From Candidatus Ruthia sp. Cpac_8_S14 (GTDB taxonomy: Bacteria; Pseudomonadota; Gammaproteobacteria; PS1; Pseudothioglobaceae): a stretch of DNA of 64,000 nt. A program made the translations under genes and the position numbers. The stretch covers positions 1,083,380-1,147,379 of the forward strand of contig CP072533.1 of NCBI GenBank assembly GCA_021730205.1, in the 5' to 3' direction. A model generated the notes under the pieces. It was not told where the DNA came from. It did no database searches and worked only from the letters and a program-made list of their open reading frames with translations. Below are positions 53,429 through 62,809 of this stretch, one piece after another; position 1 is the first letter of the stretch; each line of letters begins with the position of its first letter.

Positions 53429-54160
53429 TTATCGAGAATGCAACATACTCAAATCTCCAATTTTGACAATTCCCTTCCAACCACTACTGTTTAAAACGTT
53501 TTTATAAAGATTTTGAATAATAGTTGGCTGATAATTATTACTACCCATTTCATCTCTATTTACTAAATAGAAAAAATAATTATTTTTCTCTTGTTTAGCA
53601 ACCTTTATTTCATTTCTAGGCCAATAGAAGTAGGGGCTTCCCGAGTATGATTTAACTTTTACAAATTTATCAGAAATCAAAGAATGCTGATTTTGCAAAG
53701 AAGATATATCATACCCAGCAGAAGTATCAACATGGGAAAATTGTTCAATGGCATTACAATTTTATTTTTCAACAACCTGTCGTTTTTAAAAAAATGATGG
53801 TATTCATCTGGAATGTACAGCAAATCTTTAGAATATTTAATAAGCCCGATATATTCTAAGACAAATAAGCCACCATCAAAAACAGTATTATCATCAATTA
53901 GCCTTTTAATAAAAAAATCACTAATATCGTCTTTTTTATATGAGGCATCATGAATTAACCTAGATAATTAGGGATGCCAATATTATCAAATTTAATGATT
54001 TCGCTTATCATAGCTTTCAAGCCAAAGCTTGTATTAAATCTGTTTCATTATCATCCAAAATGTTTAGTAAAGGAATATCGCCATCTATAATTCTTGACAC
54101 TTTTTGTGCTTTTTCATCTAGTTTCTAATTGATTACCTCATTAATAAAATTTTCAGAAAG
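53429..54160 (-). pseudogene. DUF3883-like nuclease-associated protein, broken
   Basis: Minus-strand pieces: a helical part with LIHDASYKKDDISDFF and DDNTVFDGGLFVLEYIGLI near 53780-53960, then a C-terminal part at 53429-53698 with FVKVKSYSGSPYFYWPRNEI, KNNYFFYLVNRDEM and PTIIQNLYKN, typical of the DUF3883 (restriction-endonuclease-like) domain. Frames differ and stops interrupt. It was probably a defence or DNA-processing protein; its original architecture is lost. Confidence 0.6.
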
Positions 54161-54402
54161 TTACAGTTGTCCTCCATTTCTTATCTGACCTTCCGTTTTC
54201 TTTGATACAGTAATTTGTCAATGCTATTGTCATGTTTCCATCTTTAAAAGAATGTCATCTGAAGCGCTGATAAACCCAATACTTTTAGTATCGCCCTTGC
54301 AATTGTACTACTAGTAAAAGGACATACAACATTACCCAACCCATCAATCGCCATCAGAAAACCCTTCCACTCCGAAAAAAAGGTCTACAATTGATAAGTT
54401 TT
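54161..54402. other. Decayed spacer before topA
   Basis: About 240 bases downstream of topA with scattered stops in all frames. I see no gene, RNA or hairpin terminator here. Confidence 0.4.
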
Positions 54403-56751
54403 TCACTGAATCATGCTCATTTTTTTAGTAATCTTTTTCTTTTTTCTAGACTTGAGTTTAGGTTTAAGCTTTCCAGAAACCGCTTTTCTGCATTCTTCAA
54501 GGGTTAAATCTGCTGGGTCTTTATCGCCGAAAACTTTTTTGATGGTAATGTTTTTTTGACCTTTACCTTTCTTTTTACCATTCCAGACATAAGGGCCAAA
54601 ACGACCGTTGAGGACTTGGATATCGGAATCATCGAAGGTTTTGATGATACGTTCGGCGTCGAATTTTTCTTTAACAACAATCAGTTCTAGTGCTTTTTCT
54701 AGGCTAACTTCTTCTGGGGTATCTTCTTTGAGTGAGACGTATTTTTTACCATATTGGATGTAGGGGCCAAAGCGACCATAGTTGGCTTCGATGATGCCAA
54801 AATCATCAGTCTCGCCGACAGTGCGGGGCATGTTAAATAATTCTAAGGCCTCATCAAGGGTGATACTTTCAATGTCTAATGAGCCTCTTAGTGAGGCAAA
54901 GACTGGCTTGTCTTCGTCGTTTTTATGGCCGATTTGGGCAAAGGCACCGCATCTACCAAAGCGCACGCTGACGGGTTTGCCACTTTTTGGGTCAGTGCCG
55001 AGTTCGCGCATGCCGTGGGTTTCTTCTCTGGAAATATCAGCAGCATCTTCGATTTTTTGATGAAAAGGAGTGTAAAAGTTTTTAACCACACCTTGCCACG
55101 AAACATTTTGTGTGGCGATGGTGTCAAAATCGCTTTCAAGTTTGGCGGTAAATTTATAATCAATGATGTTGTCAAAATATTTGACTAAAAAATCAGTGAG
55201 CAAATAGGCAACATTGGTTGGGAACAATTTGTTTTTTTCAGCACCTGTTATTTCGCTTGGTTGAGACTGAATAACTTGGCTGTCTTTGATTTCAATCAGT
55301 TCATATGCTCGCTCAGTACCCTCTCTAGTCTCTTTTGTGACATAATTTCTGTCTTGTACTGTCGATACCATAGTGGCGAATGTTGAAGGCCTGCCGATGC
55401 CCATTTTTTCAATCTTTTCCACCAGCGATGCCTCAGTGTAGCGAGGCTTGGCTCTTGAAAAATTCTCTCTAGCTTTAAAGCTGGTCAAACTCAATGTGTC
55501 GCCTTTGTGTAAATCGGGTAATAGCTTATCCTCTGACGATAGATAATCATAGACTCTTAGAAACCCTGGAAATGTCAATATTTTGCCATTGGCTAGGAAT
55601 TTTTCATCAAGCCCTGAAATGTTGATTTTTATTTGGGTCTTTTGTAATTGAGCGTCGCTTATTTGGCAAGCCAATGTGCGTTTGTAAATAAGACTATATA
55701 GTCTAGCAGCCTGACCTTCAATACCAAAAATACTGGGCTTGGTTAAATCGGTTGGGCGAATTGCCTCGTGCGCTTCTTGCGCGCCTGCATCTTTGGTTTT
55801 ATATCGTCTTATGTGGTGATATTCACTGCCAAATTCTTTTGAAATGACTTGACCGGCTGCCTCAATTGCTGTTTCTGATAGCGTGAATGAGTCAGTTCGC
55901 ATATAAGTAATAGAGCCTTCACGGTACAAATTTTGTGCCAAAGTCATAGTCTGCTTAACTGAAAAGCCTAATTTTTGAGAGGCTTCTTGTTGTAAGGTTG
56001 AGGTGATAAAGGGTGGTTTTGGTGAGCGTTTAGAGGGTTTTCTTTCAATTGATACAACGGTTAAATTAGCCGATAAAAGTGCATTAGCAAAGGTCAATGC
56101 TTGCTCTTTAGACCCAAACTCCTTGCTCAGTTTAACCTCAAATATCTCGCCACTCTCGCTCACTAATTCTGCTTTAACTTTGTAAGTAGAATTGGCAATA
56201 TGTTGGCTAATTTCTCGCTCTCTTTCGACCACGAGGCGCATAACTGGGGATTGCACCCTGCCAGCGGAACGTGCGCCTGAAATTTTGCGCCATAAAACAG
56301 GCGATATTTCAAAACCCACTAATCTGTCAATAACGCGGCGCGCTTGTTGAGCATCTACCAACTGATAATCAACCGTTCTAGGCCTAACAATAGCGTGAGT
56401 AATTGCACTCTTGGTAATCTCATGAAAGACAATTCTTGGGGTGTCTTTAGGTAAATTAAGCGCTTCTAGCAAATGCCAAGCAATGGCTTCACCTTCACGA
56501 TCCTCGTCCGTTGCGAGGTAAACTTTTTCTGCTATTTTTACAGCCTTACGCAAGTCAGCGACTACTTTTTTTTTATCTATGGTAATTTCATAGGTGAGGG
56601 TAAAATTATTTTCAATGTCAATGCCCATGTTTTTCTTAGGCATGTCGCGGATGTGGCCAATACTAGATTTAACACTAAAATCTTTGCCTAAAAACTTTTC
56701 AATGGTTTTAGCTTTGGCAGGGGACTCAACAATAACAAGATTTTTTGCCAT
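54403..56751 (-). CDS. topA: DNA topoisomerase I
   Basis: TopA relaxes negative supercoils by single-strand passage. The 782-residue protein has the TOPRIM domain (VESPAKAKT at 8-16, TDEDREGE at 81-88) and the active-site Y283 in SITYMRTDS. The C-terminal part carries repeated GRFGPY-type modules (near 650 and 710; earlier RFGRCGAF) instead of the Cys4 zinc fingers of E. coli TopA, so it belongs to the Toprim_Crpt-tailed type. The end is very lysine-rich. Its ATG overlaps the smg stop by one base. Confidence 0.97.
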   Translation of the reverse strand: MAKNLVIVESPAKAKTIEKFLGKDFSVKSSIGHIRDMPKKNMGIDIENNFTLTYEITIDKKKVVADLRKAVKIAEKVYLATDEDREGEAIAWHLLEALNLPKDTPRIVFHEITKSAITHAIVRPRTVDYQLVDAQQARRVIDRLVGFEISPVLWRKISGARSAGRVQSPVMRLVVEREREISQHIANSTYKVKAELVSESGEIFEVKLSKEFGSKEQALTFANALLSANLTVVSIERKPSKRSPKPPFITSTLQQEASQKLGFSVKQTMTLAQNLYREGSITYMRTDSFTLSETAIEAAGQVISKEFGSEYHHIRRYKTKDAGAQEAHEAIRPTDLTKPSIFGIEGQAARLYSLIYKRTLACQISDAQLQKTQIKINISGLDEKFLANGKILTFPGFLRVYDYLSSEDKLLPDLHKGDTLSLTSFKARENFSRAKPRYTEASLVEKIEKMGIGRPSTFATMVSTVQDRNYVTKETREGTERAYELIEIKDSQVIQSQPSEITGAEKNKLFPTNVAYLLTDFLVKYFDNIIDYKFTAKLESDFDTIATQNVSWQGVVKNFYTPFHQKIEDAADISREETHGMRELGTDPKSGKPVSVRFGRCGAFAQIGHKNDEDKPVFASLRGSLDIESITLDEALELFNMPRTVGETDDFGIIEANYGRFGPYIQYGKKYVSLKEDTPEEVSLEKALELIVVKEKFDAERIIKTFDDSDIQVLNGRFGPYVWNGKKKGKGQKNITIKKVFGDKDPADLTLEECRKAVSGKLKPKLKSRKKKKITKKMSMIQ

Positions 56752-57242
56752 TATTGAATGGTACGATTGTCATCAAGAAATACGATAGATTCCAGCCACT
56801 GCGTTGATGTTTCACCATCAACACTATTGCCTAATACCATCATCACCACCCATTTAAGATCTTCTAAAGAAATACTGGCACCGCCCAATGACATGATTTG
56901 GTCAATAATCATCTCGCGCTGATTGGCATCTAATTGGCCAATATTTTCCATAAACAACAAAAACCCTCTAGATTTAGCACTGAGTTTTATTTTTTCGGCC
57001 TTAGTGTAAATACGCATACTGCCCTGATAAGTCGTCTTGAATGACTTAATCTTACCATCTTGAATGGTAGCGATGTTTTCTAGCCAACTAAGCGCCTTAT
57101 CAATGCGCGTTGTATCAAATCCAATGTCTGAAAGATGTGCTTTTAACTCGGTATCATCAACCTCATGGGTAGAGCCTTGCTCTGCCTCTTCAAAAAGATA
57201 ATCAAACATATAGGTTAGAACATCAAGAATATTATTTGTCAT
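56751..57242 (-). CDS. smg: Smg family protein (DUF494)
   Basis: A 163-residue cytoplasmic protein matching Smg from end to end (NILDVLTYMFDYLFEE at the start; GFDTTRIDKALSWLE and LEDLKWVVMMVL later). Its function is not established; it is conserved between dprA and topA in gammaproteobacteria, and that order is retained here although dprA is dead. It is coupled to topA by a one-base overlap. Confidence 0.92.
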   Translation of the reverse strand: MTNNILDVLTYMFDYLFEEAEQGSTHEVDDTELKAHLSDIGFDTTRIDKALSWLENIATIQDGKIKSFKTTYQGSMRIYTKAEKIKLSAKSRGFLLFMENIGQLDANQREMIIDQIMSLGGASISLEDLKWVVMMVLGNSVDGETSTQWLESIVFLDDNRTIQ

Positions 57243-57249
57243 AAAAATC

Positions 57250-57960
57250 TCACTTAGTTAGTAGTACGTAGTCTGACCCTGTAATTTTAGCAACTCTGTT
57301 TTCAAGCTCAAGCAACAAAAGCGCTTAGGTAAATTATCTGTGGGCTAAGGTTGATTTTTTCAACTAGTCTATCAACCGTCACCGAATTATAACTCAGACA
57401 TTTTAATAGCATAGCGTCTGTTTTGTCTACATTTTTATATCAATAGACTTTTTTTAAATGAAACTGACAAACCCGAATCCTTGGGCAACTCAGATAATAT
57501 GTCTTCAATATTGTCAGTTAATTTAGAGTCTTGCTTAATCAGTTGATGACACTCCTTTGATAATGGATTGTGAATTGAGCTAGGTATTGTAAATACTTCT
57601 TTACCTTGTTCAGCGGCTAATTTTGCAGTAATCATGGTGCCCCGCTTTTAATGCTTGCCTCCGCCACTAAAATGCCAAGATTCAGCCCACTAATCACACG
57701 ATTACGCCTTAGCATCAATACCACTTGCCATGCCTGAGGTAATCACCATGCCTAACTTGGATAGTTCAAATGCAAAGGTATAAGCGCTATCTTCATCGCC
57801 TGATGTTGGATTCCTGCTACCAACAATAGCTGGTTGTGGTTTTGACAAGCATCCAACATTGCCTCTGACATAAAGTAGTGGTGGTGGATCTGAAATGGTT
57901 TTTACTTGTTCAGGGTATTTTCATCAATTAAGGTTAGAATGTGTCAGTTTTCATTTTTTA
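57250..57960 (-). pseudogene. dprA: dprA (DNA processing protein A), broken
   Basis: DprA loads RecA on incoming single-stranded DNA during natural transformation. The minus strand retains SDPPPLLYVRG and PAIVGSRNPTSG near 57800-57920, GMVITSGMASGIDA near 57730, RRNRVISGLNLGILVAEAS near 57680, ITAKLAAEQGKEVFTIPSSI and NPLSKECHQLIK near 57540-57635, and a winged-helix tail ending LLLELENRVAKITG near 57265-57320. Several frameshifts, stops and an internal deletion separate these. It lies directly upstream of smg, the usual place. Confidence 0.9.
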
Positions 57961-58177
57961 CCCAATCAATAGTCTGCCTGTATCAGTAGTTTATCCACTT
58001 GTTGTAAAAATGTTAACGTTTCTTTTTCTAAATAAGCTTGATTACTTGCACTGCTCATCAGATGCTTCAAATACTTGTTGTGGCGATTTAAAATACTTTA
58101 ACGCTTTATATATAAAGGCTGGCAAATTAAATTATGGTAAAATTGTCAGATTTCATTTAAAGAAATTGGATTTCATT
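57961..58177. other. Region upstream of rpmH
   Basis: AT-rich spacer between the dead dprA and rpmH. TGGTAAAAT at 58135-58143 may be an extended -10 element for rpmH (35 bases before the ATG), without a clear -35. An open frame reaching back to 57941 joins rpmH but is not protein-like. Nothing else is seen. Confidence 0.35.
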
Positions 58178-58318
58178 ATGAAGCAAAAGAGAACCTTTCA
58201 ACCGAGTGTTATAAAACGTAAACGTACACACGGTTTCAGATTAAGAATGAGCACTAAATCAGGCCGCGCTGTTATTAATGCACGTAGAAAAAAAGGGCGT
58301 AAGCGTTTAACAGCTTAG
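58178..58318 (+). CDS. rpmH: 50S ribosomal protein L34
   Basis: A 46-residue L34 ([20 protein letters not shown] start and [10 protein letters not shown] end), very basic and of normal length. The longer open frame upstream is ignored because the family start is this ATG. It begins the conserved rpmH-rnpA-yidD-yidC cluster. Confidence 0.97.
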   Translation: MKQKRTFQPSVIKRKRTHGFRLRMSTKSGRAVINARRKKGRKRLTA

Positions 58319-58327
58319 TTAATTTAA

Positions 58328-58669
58328 GTGCCCCTTAGGCTAACACGCAACTTAAGAGTTTTAAAACCCTTTGATTATAAGGCCATTTTTAACCATGGAA
58401 AAATTATCAAAGGGCGGTACTGGCAAGTCATCGCACGAAAGGTTGATACACCCACACCCCGTCTTGGACTTGCCATTGCAAAAAAAATTCATAAACTAGC
58501 TGTTGATAGAAATAGAGCTAAGAGAATTGTGCGCGAAACCTTTAGAACACACCAAAATGATCTTAATCGTTGGGAGTTTATAGTGATGGCAAAGCATTCA
58601 AAACCCGCTAAGAACTCTATAATGACCGATGATTTGCTACATTTATTCAAAATAATAACCACTCATTAA
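58328..58669 (+). CDS. rnpA: Ribonuclease P protein component
   Basis: RnpA binds the RNase P RNA and helps process pre-tRNA 5' ends. The 113-residue basic protein has the signature [13 protein letters not shown] near residues 59-71. It uses a GTG start 9 bases after the rpmH stop. Its stop overlaps the yidD start (TAATG). Confidence 0.95.
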   Translation: MPLRLTRNLRVLKPFDYKAIFNHGKIIKGRYWQVIARKVDTPTPRLGLAIAKKIHKLAVDRNRAKRIVRETFRTHQNDLNRWEFIVMAKHSKPAKNSIMTDDLLHLFKIITTH

Positions 58670-58884
58670 TGCGTTACTTACTCTTAATATCCATTAAACT
58701 TTATCAACTATTCATTAGCCCTTTATTGGGTTTTAATTGTCGCTTTCAGCCAACTTGCTCACAATATGCTTATGATGCAATCCAAGTGCATGGCTTTTTT
58801 AAGGGGTTTGGTCTTAGTTTAAAACGCATTAGCAAGTGCCATCCATGGCATGATGGTGGGTTTGACCCTGTACCAAAAAAATAA
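58669..58884 (+). CDS. yidD: Membrane protein insertion efficiency factor YidD
   Basis: A 71-residue YidD protein: [16 protein letters not shown] then the cysteines of [15 protein letters not shown] (residues 24-38) and the end [18 protein letters not shown]. It is membrane-associated and supports YidC-dependent insertion. It overlaps rnpA by one base and precedes yidC by 28 bases. Confidence 0.95.
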   Translation: MRYLLLISIKLYQLFISPLLGFNCRFQPTCSQYAYDAIQVHGFFKGFGLSLKRISKCHPWHDGGFDPVPKK

Positions 58885-58912
58885 TGCCACTCTTTAATTA
58901 AAAAATAACCTT

Positions 58913-60538
58913 ATGAATAATCAAAAATTCTTTCTCATTATTGCTATTTTTTTAAGCGTTTTTCTCTTGTGGGACAAGTGGGAGGTAACACATGCAGTGG
59001 GTGAAAACGGTAATTTAATCAGTCAAACCAAAATTACAGGTGCTGGCACGATAAGTGACTTCTTAACAAATCAGAACCTAGACGTACCCAGTGTTACAAA
59101 TCGCAATACCGAATTAGACCTTCCTAACACTGTTGCAAAAAATCAAAGCCCATTTACAACGGTCACAACAGATTTACTAACCTTAGAAATTAGTCACAAA
59201 GGTGGTACTATCCAAAATGCATGGCTTAATGATTATCCAATAGAAATTAATTCTGAGAAAAAATTCCAGCTGCTCAGTGATAAAACTGGTGAAATATTCC
59301 AAGCACAAAGTGGTTTATTACCGCAAGGGCAAATGCCCACTCACCACTCAACATTTAGTTCAAAAAATAGCCATTATCAAATGGATGGTAATAGTTTGAT
59401 TGTGCCCTTTACTTGGCAAAGTGAGAATGGTATCAAAGTCACCAAGCAATATCACTTTAACAAAAACAGCTATGTGGTTGGTATTGATTACCAAGTAACC
59501 AATACCACTAACAATACATTAAACATAACTGGCTACACACAACTAGTTCGCAATGCACTTGATCAGTCCAACATGATGATACCAACTTATACAGGTGGTG
59601 CAAAATTTGATGACCAAGATGTGTATGAAAAAATAGAGTTTGAAGACTTTGGCGACCAGCCAAAAACCACCTCTAAAGGTGGCTGGATAGCGATGATTGA
59701 GCATTACTTCTTTGTAGCTGCAATCCCAGATGCAAATCAAACACACACTTATTCATCAAGGATTATCAATGGTGAATATTTACTAACCGTTGTCAACCCA
59801 GAATTAGCAATAGCGCCTGGTGCAACAGCAACACTACCAAGCAGTAGCTTTTATATCGGACCTAAGGAGCAAGAACAAATTAACAGTGTTGCGCCAGGCT
59901 TAGATAAAACCGTTGATTATGGTGTGCTGTTTATTATTGCCAAGCCATTATCTGAGTTACTCAGCTGGATTTATTCAATGATTCACTCTTGGGGTTATTC
60001 TATTATCGTTCTTACTTTGTTAATTAAATTGGCGTTTTATAAACTCAGCGAAAAATCATATCGATCAATGGCAGGCATGCGACAGCTCGCCCCCAGATTG
60101 ACAAAACTTAAAGAGACTTATGGTGATGACAAGCAAAAACTAGGTCAAAAAACCATGGAACTATATAAAAAGGAAAAAATCAACCCTGCCTCTGGTTGTT
60201 TGCCCATTCTGGTGCAAATTCCTGTATTTATTTCACTTTACTGGGTGCTATTAGAAATGATTGAGTTACGCCAAGCGCCGTTTTGGTATTTAACCGATTT
60301 ATCAGCCCAAGATCCGTACTATATATTACCGCTCATCATGGGTGTATCAATGTTTGTTCAACAAAAACTAAACCCGCCACCACCTGATCCAATGCAGGCA
60401 AAAATTATGATGGCATTACCTTTTGTATTTACTATTTTCTTCCTATGGTTTCCATCTGGATTGGTGCTTTATTGGGTGGTCAACAACATCTTATCAATCA
60501 CTCAACAATGGGTAATTGATAAACGCATTAATGGCTAA
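58913..60538 (+). CDS. yidC: Membrane protein insertase YidC
   Basis: YidC inserts and folds inner-membrane proteins, alone or with SecYEG. The 541-residue protein has an N-terminal membrane anchor (about residues 5-20), the large periplasmic beta-sandwich domain (about 60-330) typical of Gram-negative YidC, and the conserved five-helix core from about 345 (TLLIKLAFYKLSEKSYRSMA, PASGCLPILVQIPVFISLYW). Length is as in E. coli (548). Confidence 0.97.
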   Translation: MNNQKFFLIIAIFLSVFLLWDKWEVTHAVGENGNLISQTKITGAGTISDFLTNQNLDVPSVTNRNTELDLPNTVAKNQSPFTTVTTDLLTLEISHKGGTIQNAWLNDYPIEINSEKKFQLLSDKTGEIFQAQSGLLPQGQMPTHHSTFSSKNSHYQMDGNSLIVPFTWQSENGIKVTKQYHFNKNSYVVGIDYQVTNTTNNTLNITGYTQLVRNALDQSNMMIPTYTGGAKFDDQDVYEKIEFEDFGDQPKTTSKGGWIAMIEHYFFVAAIPDANQTHTYSSRIINGEYLLTVVNPELAIAPGATATLPSSSFYIGPKEQEQINSVAPGLDKTVDYGVLFIIAKPLSELLSWIYSMIHSWGYSIIVLTLLIKLAFYKLSEKSYRSMAGMRQLAPRLTKLKETYGDDKQKLGQKTMELYKKEKINPASGCLPILVQIPVFISLYWVLLEMIELRQAPFWYLTDLSAQDPYYILPLIMGVSMFVQQKLNPPPPDPMQAKIMMALPFVFTIFFLWFPSGLVLYWVVNNILSITQQWVIDKRING

Positions 60539-60546
60539 AAATTGCT

Positions 60547-61407
60547 ATGTCCATTCTCAACAATTTGGATGAATACAAACGCTGGAGAGATGACAAACTA
60601 GCAAATACTAGCACCAAGATTGAAACCTGCCTGATTGAAATTAGCAATCCCTTTGAGCTCACACGCTCAGAAAAAGACAGAATTAAACGTTTGTGCCAAC
60701 ATAACAATTTTGCCCTGTTTAATATTGAACAGCAAGACAACTACCCACAAGCCATTATTGCCATTAATAAACAGTTTGGATTGATAGATTATGATCCGCA
60801 TTTACATGTCCAAGATAGGGGTTTAGCGCATATTACCCAAAGCGTTAAACAAGATCAGGCTGAATTTATTCCCTACACCGATAAAGCCATCGGCTGGCAC
60901 ACAGACGGTTATTACAATACAATAGAACAACGCATACGTGCCTTTTCTTTGTTTTGTGTTACACCTGCAAACCGTGGTGGGGGAAATCAATGGATTGACC
61001 AACAAATAGTGTATTTACAACTAAGGGAGTCTAATCCAGATGTTGCTAAGGCACTCACCCACACCCAAGCCATGAGCATACCCAAACATGTTGTAAACGG
61101 CGTTGTTAGGCGTAAAACCTCCATAGGAGCTATTTTTTTTATTGATGAGCCCGGCTCACAACTTTATATGCGCTATACACAAAGAAAGAAGAATATCAAA
61201 TTTTTGAATGTCCAAGAGATTAGGCAAGCTGTTGCCATTTTGGATACGCATTTAAGCGCCACCACTGAATATCACTTTAGCCATACTATGGTTGCTAATC
61301 AGGGAATGTTGTGTAACAATATCCTGCACAAACGTTCTGGATTTATTGACAATCCCCTCAATCCAAGGTTGCTACTCAGAGGTCGTTACTTTAACCGATT
61401 AAATTAG
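60547..61407 (+). CDS. TauD-family Fe(II)/2-oxoglutarate dioxygenase-like protein
   Basis: A 286-residue protein of the TauD/TfdA superfamily. Metal ligands are visible as H118 and D120 in GWHTDGYYN and distal H261 in NNILHKRSGF, with a nearby arginine for 2-oxoglutarate binding in LLLRGRYF. The substrate is unknown. Despite the name family, taurine use cannot be inferred; the gene sits 8 bases after yidC with no sulfonate-uptake genes nearby. The frame is intact in a genome losing accessory genes, which suggests a retained role. Confidence 0.8.
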   Translation: MSILNNLDEYKRWRDDKLANTSTKIETCLIEISNPFELTRSEKDRIKRLCQHNNFALFNIEQQDNYPQAIIAINKQFGLIDYDPHLHVQDRGLAHITQSVKQDQAEFIPYTDKAIGWHTDGYYNTIEQRIRAFSLFCVTPANRGGGNQWIDQQIVYLQLRESNPDVAKALTHTQAMSIPKHVVNGVVRRKTSIGAIFFIDEPGSQLYMRYTQRKKNIKFLNVQEIRQAVAILDTHLSATTEYHFSHTMVANQGMLCNNILHKRSGFIDNPLNPRLLLRGRYFNRLN

Positions 61408-61465
61408 GGTTATAATTAAGCGATGATTAATAACTAAATTAGGGTTATAATTAAGCGATGATTAA
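61401..61465 (+). repeat. 35-base tandem duplication covering the ampD start
   Basis: A 30-base unit beginning AAATTAGGGTTATAATTAAG occurs at 61401-61430 and again at 61436-61465, five bases apart. Each copy holds TATAAT (61411 and 61446) and ATGATTAA (61423 and 61458). The second ATG starts ampD. The first ATG starts a four-codon frame that ends at TAA 61435-61437. Confidence 0.95.
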
Positions 61466-61982
61466 CAACCACCGACTCGAAAACGCCAAGCAAATTAACT
61501 CGCCAAACTTTAACAAAAGACCCAATCAAGCCATATCTTTAATTGTTATTCATAATATTTCACTACCACCTGGTAAATTCAACAATAACCATATTGAAGA
61601 TCTTTTTACCAATCAGCTTGATACCAGTCAGCACCCTTACTTTAAAACCATTAAAGAGCTAAAGGTATCCGCACACCTGCTGATTAAACGCAATGGCATG
61701 ATAATTCAGTTCGTGCCTTTTAATCAGCGCGCTTGGCATGCAGGTAAATCAAGTTATAAAGATAAGCATAACTGTAATGATTTTTCTATTGGTGTTGAGT
61801 TGCAAGGAGATGACAATACGCCGTATGAATCAGTACAATATGAAGCCTTAAACAAAGTGATAGATTTATTAAAATCTCATTATTCAATAAGCGCTATCAA
61901 GGGTCATAGTGATATTTCTCCGATAAGAAAAACAGATCCTGGGCCCTATTTTAAGTGGAGTAAACTACATGCAATTATTTGA
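61458..61982 (+). CDS. ampD: 1,6-anhydro-N-acetylmuramyl-L-alanine amidase AmpD
   Basis: AmpD is a cytoplasmic zinc amidase that removes peptides from anhydro-muropeptides during cell-wall recycling. The 174-residue protein has Zn ligands H32 (IVIHNIS), H150 (IKGHSDI) and D160 (KTDPGPYF), and catalytic-region E114 (IGVELQG). Length matches the family (183 in E. coli). It has no signal peptide. The start lies inside a tandem duplication and lacks a Shine-Dalgarno. It overlaps kdsC by 14 bases. Confidence 0.93.
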   Translation: MINNHRLENAKQINSPNFNKRPNQAISLIVIHNISLPPGKFNNNHIEDLFTNQLDTSQHPYFKTIKELKVSAHLLIKRNGMIIQFVPFNQRAWHAGKSSYKDKHNCNDFSIGVELQGDDNTPYESVQYEALNKVIDLLKSHYSISAIKGHSDISPIRKTDPGPYFKWSKLHAII

Positions 61983-62502
61983 TAAATTTTACTTACAGGC
62001 TGAACACATCAAATTAATTATTTTTGATGTAGATGGCGTATTAACAGACGGTGGCTTATATTTCTCTGACGAAGGCATAGAACTTAAACGCTTTAATTCA
62101 TTTGATGGGTTAGGGATTAAACTACTCAAACAAAACGGTATTGAAGCAGCTGTTATCAGTGCTAGAAACTCTAAAAATGTAGCACACCGAATGAAGAGTT
62201 TAGGTATTGAACATTTTTACCAAGGGCAAGACGACAAGGTTATTGCTTTTAACAATCTTATCAAAAAACTATCACTTCAAACTGAACAAGTTGCTTACAT
62301 GGGCGATGACATCATTGATTTACCTGTTATGAGAAAAGTTAGTCTGCCAATTGCCGTTGCCAATGCCCACGAACTGGTGAAAGAAAATGCTTATTTTGTG
62401 ACTGAAAAAATAGGCGGCCATGGCGCAGTAAGAGAAGTTTGTGATTTATTACTAAAAGCTCAAAATACCTTTAACAAAACCATGGAAAGATACTTAACAT
62501 GA
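61969..62502 (+). CDS. kdsC: 3-deoxy-D-manno-octulosonate 8-phosphate phosphatase
   Basis: KdsC dephosphorylates KDO-8-P for lipopolysaccharide inner-core synthesis. The 177-residue C0-type HAD phosphatase has D20 and D22 in IIFDVDGVLTDGG, VISARNSKNV near residue 62 and GDDIIDLPVM near 112. Length fits the family (E. coli 188). KdsD and Lpt genes, often adjacent, are not here. It overlaps the end of ampD. Confidence 0.93.
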   Translation: MQLFDKFYLQAEHIKLIIFDVDGVLTDGGLYFSDEGIELKRFNSFDGLGIKLLKQNGIEAAVISARNSKNVAHRMKSLGIEHFYQGQDDKVIAFNNLIKKLSLQTEQVAYMGDDIIDLPVMRKVSLPIAVANAHELVKENAYFVTEKIGGHGAVREVCDLLLKAQNTFNKTMERYLT

Positions 62503-62763
62503 CCCCACATTCCAATAAAATGTTACCAAACTCTTAAAGATAAAGTTCCTACTGATAGAGTTATTACCTACACTGGTCTTGCCAAACTCATTAATCACCC
62601 CAACGCCTATAGAGCAGTTGGCTCTCTGCAATGAACAAAAACCATTTTGCGCCCGAAAGAAGTGCCTTGCCATCGTGTGGTTAGGTCAAATGGAGGTTTA
62701 GGTGGTTTTACGCAAGACATTAAAACCAAAATAAAACACCTCCAAAAGAAGGTGTTGAAGTGA
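62499..62763 (+). pseudogene. MGMT/ATL-family DNA alkylation-repair protein, broken
   Basis: Translation in changing frames gives YQTLKDKVPTDRVITYTGLA and NAYRAVGSL, then in another frame MNKNHFAP, then back to PKEVPCHRVVRSNGGLGGF before TGA at 62761. PCHRVV is the active-site motif of O6-alkylguanine-DNA alkyltransferases and relatives. At least three frameshifts and a stop make it non-functional. The short length suggests an alkyltransferase-like (ATL) or minimal MGMT domain. The ATG overlaps the kdsC stop (ATGA). Confidence 0.8.
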
Positions 62764-62809
62764 CCAACAAAAAAATTGTAATGGTATTTTTAATTAAGAA
62801 ATGTGGTTC

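Noticed and set aside
57990..57998. TTATCCACT resembling a DnaA box near rpmH, suggesting oriC
   Set aside because: Only one near-match is present, no cluster or AT-rich unwinding region is evident, and dnaA/dnaN are not adjacent.
57941..58177. Long N-terminal extension of the rpmH frame
   Set aside because: L34 is about 46 residues and begins with the ATG at 58178; the upstream sequence is not protein-like.
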